Shown: one piece after another, positions 17,089 to 25,838 of the stretch
How the letters are laid out: every line of letters starts with the position of its first letter
Numbering within the stretch: position 1 is the first letter of the stretch
DNA from: JAEWSN01 sp942493335
GTDB taxonomy: Bacteria; Bacillota; Clostridia; DSM-8532
Assembly: GCA_942493335.1 (NCBI GenBank)
Contig: OW818693.1
Coordinates: 3,968,001-4,032,000, forward strand
Reading direction: 5' to 3'
DNA length: 64,000 bases
Program-made: the position numbers and the translations under genes
The notes under the pieces: model-generated
What the model was told of the DNA's origin: nothing
The model's input: only the letters and a program-made list of their open reading frames with translations
Database searches by the model: none

Positions 17089-17997
17089 TCATGTGGGAAA
17101 AGGGTCAGGGCCATTGCCGACTTCCGTCTGCGCCATTCCTTCGTAAAAGCGGATCAGGGCACTATGATCCTCGCCTGCCCGCCCCTCCACTTTCAGCGCT
17201 TGCATCATTTCAAGCACCTGGCTGGTGAGGGGGAGCGGTACGCCGATTCCGTGCGCGGTATCCATGGCATTCATCAGATCCTTGATGTGCAGCTCGATCC
17301 GGAAGCCGGGTTTGAAGTTGCGATGCAGTACCATCGGCATTTTGGCATCCAGCACCGTGCTGCCGGCCAGCCCGCCACGGATGGCCTGGAAGACCTTTTC
17401 AGGATCCACGCCGGATTTGGTCGCCAGAACCATTGCTTCGGACATGGCCGCGATATTCAGGGCCACAATGATCTGGTTGGCCAGCTTGGTGACGTTGCCG
17501 CTTCCGATTTCACCCACATGGACCGCGGAGGAGCCCATGGACAGGAGGAGCGGCTGAACAAGGGCGAAGATGTCAGCGTCTCCACCGACCATGATGGCCA
17601 GTGTTCCGTTGATGGCTTTCGGTTCTCCGCCGCTGACAGGCGCGTCCAGCATCCGCATTCCCGCCGCTTCCGCCTTGGATGCGATTTCCTTTGACACCAG
17701 CGGGGAAATCGAGCTCATGTCCACCAGAATCTTGCCGGCACACGGTGCTTCCAGCACCCCTTCGGATCCGAGCACGACCTGCTTCACGTGCGGGGAGTTC
17801 GGGAGCATGGTCAGAATGATGTCGCAGCGCTCCGCCACTTCTTTGGGAGACCCGACTGCTTCCGCGCCTTCCTGCACCATTTCATCAACCGGCGCACGGT
17901 TCACGTCGTAAACAATCAGGGAATACCCCGCCTTCATGAGATTTCTTGCCATCGGCTTGCCCATGATGCCCAATCCGATGAATCCTATCTTTTCCAT
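17089..17997 (-). CDS. garR: 2-hydroxy-3-oxopropionate (tartronate semialdehyde) reductase / 3-hydroxyisobutyrate dehydrogenase family
   Basis: 302 residues. N-terminal NAD(P)-binding domain with GFIGLGIMGKPMARNLMKAG, then the substrate-binding motif DAPVSGGEPKA and the catalytic lysine in GSGNVTKLANQII. This is a beta-hydroxyacid dehydrogenase. Within the family the motif set fits GarR best, which reduces tartronate semialdehyde to glycerate in galactarate/glucarate breakdown. Other members oxidise 3-hydroxyisobutyrate, so the symbol is a best guess. It lies 26 bases after the zinc dehydrogenase gene and belongs to the FadR-led operon. Confidence 0.82.
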   Translation of the reverse strand: MEKIGFIGLGIMGKPMARNLMKAGYSLIVYDVNRAPVDEMVQEGAEAVGSPKEVAERCDIILTMLPNSPHVKQVVLGSEGVLEAPCAGKILVDMSSISPLVSKEIASKAEAAGMRMLDAPVSGGEPKAINGTLAIMVGGDADIFALVQPLLLSMGSSAVHVGEIGSGNVTKLANQIIVALNIAAMSEAMVLATKSGVDPEKVFQAIRGGLAGSTVLDAKMPMVLHRNFKPGFRIELHIKDLMNAMDTAHGIGVPLPLTSQVLEMMQALKVEGRAGEDHSALIRFYEGMAQTEVGNGPDPFPT

Positions 17998-18022
17998 GCA
18001 ATACTTCCTCTCCGCAACTGAA

Positions 18023-19072
18023 TCAATCGATTGGTGTCAGGACCACCTTCATGGCTTCCCGGGATTCGATGAGCTCAAAACTCTTCTCCCACTGGTCAAT
18101 GGGAAGTTCGTGCGTGATCAGCGGAGCGAGATCCACCTGCCCCTTGGACATCAGCACGAGGCACTTTTCCCAGACATCCCAGGTATGGCTGAAGTGTCCC
18201 TTCAGGGTGATGGACTTGGCAATGAGCGGATCCAACGTGAATTCGACTGGTTTGGGTCCCCAGCCGATTTTCGTAATCTGTCCTGCGGGCCGGACCACTT
18301 CCATGGAAAGGGCCAGGGTCGGGGAAACGCCGGCGGTATCCACCACGAGATCGGCACCGTAACCATCTCCCAGTGAGAGAATGCGGGCGGCAACGTTCTC
18401 CTTGCTGCTGTTCAGGGCCAGGGTGGCGCCATATCGCAACGCCAGCTCCAGCCGAGTTTCGTCCCCGTTTGTTCCGACCGCGATGATTTCACTCGCGCCG
18501 CATAATTGCGCCATCTTGATGCACAGAAGGCCAATGGGACCGGGGCCGATGACCACGACCGTATCCCCGGGGTTCACTACGCTGTTTGAAACGACGGACT
18601 TGTAGGCGACGCACAACGGTTCGGTGAGGGAAGCTTCCCGCAGCGGGACGTTCTCCGGCACCCGGTGCAGGATGCGCGCAGGCACCTTGACGAATTTGGC
18701 AAACGCGCCGTGTTCCTTGAACCCGTATCCCTTGCGCTCCCGGCAGAGATGGTATCGGTTGGTGCGGCACAGCTCGCACTCTCCGCAATAATCGGCGTGG
18801 GTCTCTGCCGTCACCCGGTCGCCAACCGCCCAACCCCGCACATCGCTGCCCACCTGATCGATGATGCCCGCGAACTCATGTCCGAATATCAGGGGCACAT
18901 TGATCTTGAAAGTCACCAGATTCTGATGCATGTGCGGGTCGGTGCCGCACACGCCGATATAGGCGACGCGGACCCGCACATCATGGGGACCGATTTCCGG
19001 AACTGGCACCTCGCGGATTTCTGTTGCGCCTGCAACATTGTCGTATTTCATGACCGCCTTCATCAGTTCCAT
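18023..19072 (-). CDS. zinc-dependent alcohol/polyol dehydrogenase (MDR family)
   Basis: 349 residues, start behind GGAGGAG. Catalytic zinc site: Cys in GVCGTDPHMHQN, GHEFAGIID. Structural zinc lobe: CGECELCRTNRYHLC. Rossmann NAD site: VIGPGPIGLLCIKMAQL. The set resembles sorbitol, threonine or sugar-acid dehydrogenases. It lies between the transketolase pair and GarR-like genes under the FadR-type regulator, so a pentitol, hexonate or similar substrate is plausible (inference). Confidence 0.88.
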   Translation of the reverse strand: MELMKAVMKYDNVAGATEIREVPVPEIGPHDVRVRVAYIGVCGTDPHMHQNLVTFKINVPLIFGHEFAGIIDQVGSDVRGWAVGDRVTAETHADYCGECELCRTNRYHLCRERKGYGFKEHGAFAKFVKVPARILHRVPENVPLREASLTEPLCVAYKSVVSNSVVNPGDTVVVIGPGPIGLLCIKMAQLCGASEIIAVGTNGDETRLELALRYGATLALNSSKENVAARILSLGDGYGADLVVDTAGVSPTLALSMEVVRPAGQITKIGWGPKPVEFTLDPLIAKSITLKGHFSHTWDVWEKCLVLMSKGQVDLAPLITHELPIDQWEKSFELIESREAMKVVLTPID

Positions 19073-19082
19073 CCAAAGCTCC

Positions 19083-19217
19083 TCCCAAGTGTGTTTGCTG
19101 TGCCGTTCATCCGGCGTTTCTCAACCAGGACGAGTGCGTATGCTGTATCATCTGTCCAACGTTCCTCAACCATGGCGTGCCTTTATACATTGCCGTTCAT
19201 CCGGCGTTTCTCAACCA
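19083..19217 (-). repeat. three 45-bp tandem units at the 3' end of the transketolase C-terminal gene
   Basis: Units 19083-19127, 19128-19172 and 19173-19217 each end in TCAACCA. Units 1 and 3 share their last 27 bases exactly, and unit 2 matches unit 1 at 30 of 45 positions. Unit 3 contains the last codons and stop of the transketolase subunit. Confidence 0.75.
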
Positions 19218-20179
19218 TATAGTTCGTCGGGCCGCAGGTCTTCCTTATTGCGCAGATGGAGCAGCCTGACTTTTTCGAGAATGTCCTTTTCCGTAAGATG
19301 ATACCGTTCCAGCAGTTCCTGGTGGGATTCCGCCGACTGGCCGAACTGATCGCGGATGGCAACGGTCTCGACGGGTATCGGGGTGTTGTGGAGCGCTTCT
19401 AGAATGGCACTGGACAATCCGCCAATGACTGTATGCTCCTCTGCCACGACAGCACCCCGGCAATCCGCCGTCAACTTGATGATGCCCTGTTCGTCCAGCG
19501 GCTTTAGGGTGCTGACATTGACCACCCGGGCGTGGATGCCCTCGCCGGCGAGGGCATCCGCAGCCTTCAGTGCGGTCCCCACCATGATGCCCATCGCGAA
19601 GATGACCACATCGCGACCCTCCCGCAAAATGCGGGGGACACCCAGCTGGAATGGGGCATCCTCCGGAAGGACATCCGCAATGTCGTTTCGGCTGATGCGC
19701 AGATAAACAGGTCCATCGTGAGCGGCCATGGTCCGGACTGCCTGCGCGGTCTCGATGCCGTCACAGGGCACAATGACGGTCATGTTCGGGATGGCCCGCA
19801 TCAGGGCCACATCCTCAATCGCCTGGTGCGTGGCGCCGTCGCCGAAGTCGGACAGGCCCGCACTGGAACCGACAATCTTCACATTCAGGCTTCCGATGCT
19901 GACGCCTTGCCGGATCTGGTCGTAGGGACGCCCTGCCGCAAACACGGCAAAGGAATTGACGAAAGCGATGCGATCCGTCAGGGAAAGCCCTGCGGCAAAA
20001 GAGACCATGTTGGCTTCGGCGATGCCCATTTCGAAATATCTGTCCGGAAACTCCGCCTGGAACAGGCAACTCATGGTCGACTTTCCAAGATCCGCCTCCA
20101 GCACGACAATTCGGCTGTTCTCCCGACCAAGCTCCACGAGCGTCTGTCCGTATACCTGGCGTTGATTGCGCATTCCCAT
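19211..20179 (-). CDS. transketolase, C-terminal subunit
   Basis: 322 residues, start behind GGAGG. This is the pyrimidine-binding plus C-terminal half of a split transketolase. It contains the family blocks VLEADLGKSTMS, GIAEANMVSFAAGLSLTDRI with the catalytic glutamate of the TPP site, DGATHQAIEDVALMRAIPNM and GGLSSAILEAL. It works with the N-terminal subunit at 20252-21067 to transfer two-carbon units between ketoses and aldoses, probably for pentoses made by the neighbouring glycosidases. The end of the gene lies inside a 45-bp tandem repeat. Confidence 0.92.
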   Translation of the reverse strand: MGMRNQRQVYGQTLVELGRENSRIVVLEADLGKSTMSCLFQAEFPDRYFEMGIAEANMVSFAAGLSLTDRIAFVNSFAVFAAGRPYDQIRQGVSIGSLNVKIVGSSAGLSDFGDGATHQAIEDVALMRAIPNMTVIVPCDGIETAQAVRTMAAHDGPVYLRISRNDIADVLPEDAPFQLGVPRILREGRDVVIFAMGIMVGTALKAADALAGEGIHARVVNVSTLKPLDEQGIIKLTADCRGAVVAEEHTVIGGLSSAILEALHNTPIPVETVAIRDQFGQSAESHQELLERYHLTEKDILEKVRLLHLRNKEDLRPDELYG

Positions 20180-20251
20180 GTTTTCCTCCCGCCTGCAAAC
20201 AAGCGAAGCTTTTTGCAGGTCCCTGCATTGAGCTCATGGTTGACCTGACGT

Positions 20252-21067
20252 TCACACGAGGCCCTGGCAGGCCGTCTCATATTGTGCTTCGCTCATGATG
20301 CCGTTGTGAAACAGCGCTGTGTTTTCCGCGAAGGAAATGCCTTTTCCCTTGATCGTCCGACACAGGATCATCGTCGGCTTTCCGTTCCGGACGTCTGCCT
20401 GATCGAGTGCCGCCAGAATCTGGGCCATGTTGTGCCCGTCGATATCCAGCACATTCCAGCCGAACGCCAGCCATTTTTCCGTCAGGGGGTTCGTGTCGAA
20501 ACGTTCCATGATGGGACCGGTTGCCTGTATGCGGTTGCAGTCCAGAAGCCCGACAAGATTGTCAAGCCGGTAGAACGAAGCCGCCATGGCCGCTTCCCAG
20601 ATTTGGCCCTCTGCCAGCTCTCCGTCCCCGACGACGCAGTAGACCCGGGAAGAACGCTTGTCGAGCTTGAGCCCGGCCGCCATGCCGCAGGCGATGGAAA
20701 GGCCCTGCCCAAGCGAACCCGTGTTGGCTTCGATGCCGGGGGTTTTGCGCATGTCGGGATGTCCCTGCAGCATGGCGCCAAGCTTTTTCAACCGTTGCAA
20801 CTCGCTTGCCGGGAAATATCCGCACAAGGCAAGGGCGGCATATTGTACGATGGCGGCATGCCCCTTGCTCAGGAGCAACCGATCCCGGTCTGGCCATGTC
20901 GGATCCTCGGGCTGATGCCGAAGCTTATGGAAATACAGTGCGGTCACAACGTCCGCGATGGAACAGGAGCCTCCAAAGTGTCCCGGTTTTCCTGGCCCAA
21001 CCATTCTGACAAGGGTCAGCCGCAGTTCTTTTGCCTTCTGCTCCAGTCTTTCAACATTTTGAATCAT
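20252..21067 (-). CDS. transketolase, N-terminal (TPP-binding) subunit
   Basis: 271 residues from the ATG at 21067 behind AAGGAG; a longer frame to 21133 lies inside the FadR gene and has no site. Residues 1-271 hold the thiamine-diphosphate domain: PGKPGHFGGSCSIADVVTAL, LLSKGHAAIVQYAAL, GSLGQGLSIACGMA, and GDGELAEGQIWEAA followed by DCN, the Mg/TPP motif. The reading frame overlaps the end of the FadR gene by 17 bases, so regulator and enzyme are coupled. Split transketolases of this kind are usual in Clostridia and archaea. Confidence 0.92.
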   Translation of the reverse strand: MIQNVERLEQKAKELRLTLVRMVGPGKPGHFGGSCSIADVVTALYFHKLRHQPEDPTWPDRDRLLLSKGHAAIVQYAALALCGYFPASELQRLKKLGAMLQGHPDMRKTPGIEANTGSLGQGLSIACGMAAGLKLDKRSSRVYCVVGDGELAEGQIWEAAMAASFYRLDNLVGLLDCNRIQATGPIMERFDTNPLTEKWLAFGWNVLDIDGHNMAQILAALDQADVRNGKPTMILCRTIKGKGISFAENTALFHNGIMSEAQYETACQGLV

Positions 21068-21797
21068 TCGTTTGCTCCTTCTCCGTTTCGGCCAGGTCGT
21101 TGTTTTGGGCCCTTTTACCTTGCACACGATCAATGGTGGTGCGGATGTGCTCGCGCATCAGCTCCATGGCTTTTTCCGGATCCCGCTGCACGACCGCATC
21201 GAGGATACAGGCATGGTAATAGATGCCGCCCTGGAAACCGGTCAGAACAACGATTTCCTCCATTGCCTTCTTCAGCATGTCATGCATGATGGCATTGACT
21301 TTCACGATGACGCTGTTGTGCGTGGCCAGTGCGAGTGCCGTATGATAGTTCAAGTCCTCGACGGCAAAGCGGGGATAATCCCCTTCATTGCGTTTCATGG
21401 CCTCCAGGATGCCGCGCAGGCGGCCAATGTCCTCTTCCGTGGCACGTGTGGCGGCATGCCGGGCGCTTTCGACTTCGATCATTTGCCTAAATTCAAGCAG
21501 TTCCCCCAAGCTGACCGCCTCGATGAGCAATGCGGGCAAGAGAGCGTTGAAATAATCCTTCGGGAGAATTTCTGCGATGTATGTGCCATCCCCATGCCGG
21601 ATGGAGAGGATGCCCATGCCGGCAAGGCGGTGAATGGCCTCCCGGATGGAAACCCGGCTGACCCCGAAGATTCGTGTGAGTTCCATTTCCCCGGGAATTT
21701 TTGTTCCGGGGGACCAGTTTCCGGCGAGAATCTGCGCCTTCATTTGATCGAGGACCTCATCCACGACCTTTGTTTTCCGCACGGGTTTCATGCTCAT
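21051..21797 (-). CDS. GntR-family regulator, FadR subfamily
   Basis: 248 residues from the ATG at 21797 behind CAGGAG (a longer frame to 21932 has no site). The winged helix (about 1-75) reads GTKIPGEMELTRIFGVSRVS and GILSIRHGDGTYI. The all-helical FCD effector domain (90-235) has metal-site-like Asp/His residues (FAVEDLNYHTALALATHNSV, HACILDAV). FadR-type FCD proteins often respond to sugar acids (UxuR, ExuR, GntR types). It heads the transketolase-ADH-GarR genes and also lies divergent from the beta-helix gene at 22046, so it may control both sides. Confidence 0.9.
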   Translation of the reverse strand: MSMKPVRKTKVVDEVLDQMKAQILAGNWSPGTKIPGEMELTRIFGVSRVSIREAIHRLAGMGILSIRHGDGTYIAEILPKDYFNALLPALLIEAVSLGELLEFRQMIEVESARHAATRATEEDIGRLRGILEAMKRNEGDYPRFAVEDLNYHTALALATHNSVIVKVNAIMHDMLKKAMEEIVVLTGFQGGIYYHACILDAVVQRDPEKAMELMREHIRTTIDRVQGKRAQNNDLAETEKEQTNDSKC

Positions 21798-21867
21798 CGT
21801 TTCTCCTGTTCCGGAATCCTCCGGCATGTATTGCATTCCGTTGAAAAAGTGAATATGATGTTGCCGG

Positions 21868-21893
21868 GTTGTATTTGTATGATGTATTACAAC
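21868..21893. promoter_or_regulatory. possible operator of the FadR-type regulator
   Basis: GTTGTA and TACAAC arms enclose 14 bases, in the divergent promoter region between the regulator and the beta-helix gene. The arms are short; position is the main support. Confidence 0.3.
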
Positions 21894-22045
21894 TTCGAGC
21901 CCATTATATCCGGATGCGGCAAAAGAATGCAATCAGAATTTTTGCGGATGTTTTTCGGATGGCCCGGACCCGCTCGTTGCTCTTGTAAGCCTGTACTGGA
22001 TGGCACTTCCACTGGACGATGCGTGAAACGCGGAAAGGACAGGTC

Positions 22046-24043
22046 ATGGTGAAATTCGGAGAATCGGTCTTTTTCAATCCACCTGCCGACCCCAAGGCAT
22101 ATGTATTCACCACGGAGCGGTTCGGGGCGGATCCCACAGGCCGGAACGACAACACCGACGCACTGCAGCAGGCGGTGGATCAGCTGGAACATGCGTTCGG
22201 ATACGGCATCCTGCTCATTCCGGAAGGCACCTACAGGTTTGCCGGGACAGTGAACCTGTGGCGCGGAATCCGGCTCATCGGCTATGGGGCAAAGCGGCCT
22301 GTTTTCGAGGTGGCGGAGGCCACCCCCGGATTCCAGGGGCCGGAATCGAAGTATGTCATCCACTTCCGCGTCAACCGGCCGGAGCCGGGAGAGGAGCTGC
22401 GGGACGCCCAGAACACGTCATTTTTCAGCGGCATCCGGAACCTTGATTTCCGGCTGGGAAAAGGGAATCCCGGTCTGGTCGCCTGTCGGTTCCGCGTGGC
22501 CCAATTGTGTTCCATCGAGGATGTTGACTTTCTCATGCAGGACAATCTTGCCGCCGTCGAGATGATCGGCAACGAGATGGAGCGCTGCCGTTTTTTTGGC
22601 GGACAGTACGGCATCCTGACCGGCGAGACGGTTCCCTACTGGCCGTTCTATCTGGGGGACAGCGAGTTCAAGGGTCAGTCCCGTGCCTGCATTTCCACCT
22701 ACAGGGCGGGCATGACCCTATTGCGGGTTCGCCTTACCGATGCGCCCTATGGGATCTATGTGCCCAACAAGGAACGGGACAACCACTATATTGAGGAGTT
22801 CGAGCGCCTGTACATGCAGGATTGCCGGATGGAGAACCTGCAGGCGGGCATCAGCATGAACATGGTCCGGTACCCGCAGAACTGGCTGCATGTCCGGGAT
22901 GTCCACTGCCGGAATGTTCCCCGGTTCCTCGAGTCCTTCGCATACCAGTTCAACCGGCACATCGGGGTCCCGCATATCGAACCGGTTTCCGAAATCTATG
23001 GAATCAGCATGGATATGGGGTTGCGCGTCTCCTATGACGGAATGGAACTGCAGCGTGGATTTGACGCGCGGCAAGAGATTGTGCCTGGGACGGAATTTCC
23101 GGAAATGCCGGACGCTGGAACCATTGCCATGCCGGATCCCGCGTCCTGGGCCAACATCCGCGAAATGGGAGCCGCCGGTGATGGTATTGCGGATGATACC
23201 GCCGCCTTTGAAAAGGCGATTGCATCCCATCGGACGATCTATCTTCCGCAGGGGACCTACAGGATTTCACGCAGGCTGGAGCTTCGTTCCGACACCGTGC
23301 TCATCGGTCTGCATTGCAGCATGACCCGCATTGCCCTGGATGACCACTGCCCGGGTTTCGACGATGCGCAGGAACCCGCAGCGATGATCCGCATACCGGC
23401 GGGAGGAATGAATCACATTTCCGGGCTTTGCTTCATTGGGGGAAGGAACAAGGGCGTCATCCAGGTTGAATGGCTGGGAGCGCCGTCCTCGCTGATGGAA
23501 GACTGCCTGTTCGATTTTGGCGGTCATGATTTTGCCCAAAAGGGAAAGGAAAGGCATTCCGCCATCTGGGTGCGTGACGGGGGTGCGGGGGTCTTCAAGA
23601 ACATCTGGATACCGGACATCTGGACCCGGGACGGATTCCGCGTCAGCAACACAGATGCGCCCGGGCAGGTCTGGATGATGTCCGTGGAACACCACACGGA
23701 AGTGGAGGTGGTGCTCGAACATGTATCGAATTGGAAAATCTTCGCACTGCAGACCGAAGAAAACCTGGGCAGCGAGCAGGCGTGCTCGATCCGCATCGAA
23801 CATTGCCGGAATCTCGAAATCGTGAACCTTTTCCAGTACCGGGTGCAGGCCATCGTGGCGGATGCGCCCCATGCGGCGATCATCCAGGATTGCGATGACC
23901 TGGACATACATGGCATCCATTGCTTCAGCATCGGACCGTGCCCCTTTCAGAATGCCGCCCTTATCGACGGGCTGCAAATCGTCCGGGATACGGAAATCGG
24001 GACCCTGCATGTGTCGCGTGGCAAAGAATCGTCAAAATCATGA
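22046..24043 (+). CDS. protein with two pectate-lyase-3-type parallel beta-helix modules
   Basis: 665 residues from the ATG at 22046 with GGAAAGGA upstream; an in-frame ATG at 22019 has no site. Two modules begin with the same signature: residues about 20-70 (ERFGADPTGRNDNTDALQQA ... LIPEGTYRF) and about 365-425 (REMGAAGDGIADDTAAFEKA ... YLPQGTYRI). Each is followed by beta-helix turns. This is the N-terminal pattern of the Pectate_lyase_3 family and of GH55-like double beta-helix enzymes. No signal peptide is seen. A role as lyase or hydrolase on a plant glycan is inferred from fold and neighbours; the specificity is open. Confidence 0.7.
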   Translation: MVKFGESVFFNPPADPKAYVFTTERFGADPTGRNDNTDALQQAVDQLEHAFGYGILLIPEGTYRFAGTVNLWRGIRLIGYGAKRPVFEVAEATPGFQGPESKYVIHFRVNRPEPGEELRDAQNTSFFSGIRNLDFRLGKGNPGLVACRFRVAQLCSIEDVDFLMQDNLAAVEMIGNEMERCRFFGGQYGILTGETVPYWPFYLGDSEFKGQSRACISTYRAGMTLLRVRLTDAPYGIYVPNKERDNHYIEEFERLYMQDCRMENLQAGISMNMVRYPQNWLHVRDVHCRNVPRFLESFAYQFNRHIGVPHIEPVSEIYGISMDMGLRVSYDGMELQRGFDARQEIVPGTEFPEMPDAGTIAMPDPASWANIREMGAAGDGIADDTAAFEKAIASHRTIYLPQGTYRISRRLELRSDTVLIGLHCSMTRIALDDHCPGFDDAQEPAAMIRIPAGGMNHISGLCFIGGRNKGVIQVEWLGAPSSLMEDCLFDFGGHDFAQKGKERHSAIWVRDGGAGVFKNIWIPDIWTRDGFRVSNTDAPGQVWMMSVEHHTEVEVVLEHVSNWKIFALQTEENLGSEQACSIRIEHCRNLEIVNLFQYRVQAIVADAPHAAIIQDCDDLDIHGIHCFSIGPCPFQNAALIDGLQIVRDTEIGTLHVSRGKESSKS

Positions 24044-24203
24044 AAGGAATTGCACCGATTGGAAATTGAGGATGCGCGGCCTGAAGTGTAGGATGTTGGA
24101 AACTGGGAGACTATTGCACAAGCGTCGCCCCCATGGCACCAAATCACGAGATGATCAAAAGACATCGAAAAGAAATCGAAAGAGAACGAAGGAGAGGCGA
24201 AAC

Positions 24204-25820
24204 ATGGCAAAGAAAGCAAAAGTGACGCTGCAGCCGGATTATCGCATCGGCAAGGTCGAAGATCGCATGTTCGGTGCTTTTCTGGAACCCATCCGCGGCT
24301 GGGTTTCCGGAGGTGTCTATAATCCCATGCATCCGGAAGCGGATGAGCTGGGATTCCGCAAGGATGTGCTGCGCGCGGTCCGCGAATTCGGCATGCCTGC
24401 GATTCGGCTTCCCGGCGGGAATTTCGTTTCCGGCTGGGACTGGAAGGATTCCATCGGACCGAAGAATCAGCGAAAGAGTCATCTGGATCTGGCATGGCGT
24501 CAATACGAGACGAATCAGTTCGGACACGACGAGTATCTGGAGTGGTCACGCAGGGCGGGCACGGAACCGCTGTACACGCTCAACCTGGGGACAGGAGACA
24601 TCAACGACGCCATCGCGTGCGTGGAGTATACCAATCATTCCGGCGGAACCTATTGGTCGGATCTCCGAAAAGCCAATGGACATGCGGATCCATACGATGT
24701 GAAGGTGTGGTATCTGGGCAACGAGATGGATGGGCCCTGGCAGATCCGTTCCTGGGAAAAGGATCCCAAGGGGTACGGCGTGCTGGCGCACGAAACCTCA
24801 AAGGCCATCAAATGGATCGATCCGCGCATTGAGACTGTCGCCTGCGTGTCGTGCTCCCCGTATCTGTCAACCTATCCGCAGTGGGACATTGACGTGCTGG
24901 AACAGTGCTACGACAGTGTGGACTATGTGTCACTCCATCATTACCATGCCGCGCCGGAGGGCAATATCGGCGCTTTGCTGAACGCCTCCTCCGAGTTCGA
25001 GGCGTACATCCGCACGGAACTGGCGGTTTGCGATTACATGAAGAGCCGTCGGCGCAGCGCCAAGACCATGATGATCTCCTTCGACGAATACGCGGCCATG
25101 TACAAGCCGGCCGGGAAGACCCTCACCGGCAACGCGGGCATCATCCCGTCGGATGTGTTCACGGCCAATGGCAAGGATCGCCCGGTGCTTCGCTTTGATC
25201 CGGGGGCGAAGGACGATGGGGTGATGGCACAGCGGCTGCAACGGAATCAGATGCTTTCAGCCCTCGGTTCCGCCTCCATCATCATGACCCTGCTGCGCCA
25301 TGCGGACCGCATCAAGATCGGATGCATGACGGGTGGCGCACACATGGCCATTGCCTTCGACAACACGCATGTCTGGAAATCCGCGACCTATTATCCGTAC
25401 TACCTGATGTCGAAGTATGGACGCGGCATCTCCATCCTTCCCGTCGTGGACGGACCGACCTTTGATGTGCCAGGCTACAAGGTGGACGAATTCGCCCAGT
25501 GCCCGCCGCACGAAGGGGTGCAGGCCATCGAGGCGGCTGCCGTGGCGGACGAGGAGACAGGCGAGGTGCGTATCTTCCTGATCAACCGGGACATCACGGA
25601 GGATGTGCTGGTTGATCTCGACGTACGCGGTTATGAGGGTTACCGACTGATTGAGCATGTGGAGCTTTATGACCCCACGTTGTCCGCCGCCAATACCTTC
25701 GAGTCGCCGGACGCACTCCTTCCGAAGAAGAATCCGGATACGCGTCTGGATGTCGGACGCATTGCCCTGCAGGCGAAAAGCCTTTCCTGGAACATGATTC
25801 GCCTGGAGAAGAAGGCGTAG
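24204..25820 (+). CDS. abfA: GH51 alpha-L-arabinofuranosidase
   Basis: 538 residues from the ATG at 24204 behind AAGGAGAGG. Family features: GAFLEPIRGWVSGGVY, RLPGGNFVSGWDWKDSIGP, acid/base Glu174 in YLGNEMDGPW and nucleophile Glu295 in SFDEYAAMY. C-terminal beta-sandwich from about residue 385. It releases alpha-L-arabinofuranose from arabinoxylan or arabinan oligosaccharides by a retaining mechanism. No signal peptide, so cytoplasmic. It is 160 bases after the beta-helix gene and convergent with the serine hydrolase. Confidence 0.93.
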   Translation: MAKKAKVTLQPDYRIGKVEDRMFGAFLEPIRGWVSGGVYNPMHPEADELGFRKDVLRAVREFGMPAIRLPGGNFVSGWDWKDSIGPKNQRKSHLDLAWRQYETNQFGHDEYLEWSRRAGTEPLYTLNLGTGDINDAIACVEYTNHSGGTYWSDLRKANGHADPYDVKVWYLGNEMDGPWQIRSWEKDPKGYGVLAHETSKAIKWIDPRIETVACVSCSPYLSTYPQWDIDVLEQCYDSVDYVSLHHYHAAPEGNIGALLNASSEFEAYIRTELAVCDYMKSRRRSAKTMMISFDEYAAMYKPAGKTLTGNAGIIPSDVFTANGKDRPVLRFDPGAKDDGVMAQRLQRNQMLSALGSASIIMTLLRHADRIKIGCMTGGAHMAIAFDNTHVWKSATYYPYYLMSKYGRGISILPVVDGPTFDVPGYKVDEFAQCPPHEGVQAIEAAAVADEETGEVRIFLINRDITEDVLVDLDVRGYEGYRLIEHVELYDPTLSAANTFESPDALLPKKNPDTRLDVGRIALQAKSLSWNMIRLEKKA

Positions 25821-25838
25821 GCCGGCGCATCGGATTGC

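Noticed and set aside
17010..17100. repeat after the GarR-like gene
   Set aside because: Only scattered matches; not better than chance by eye.
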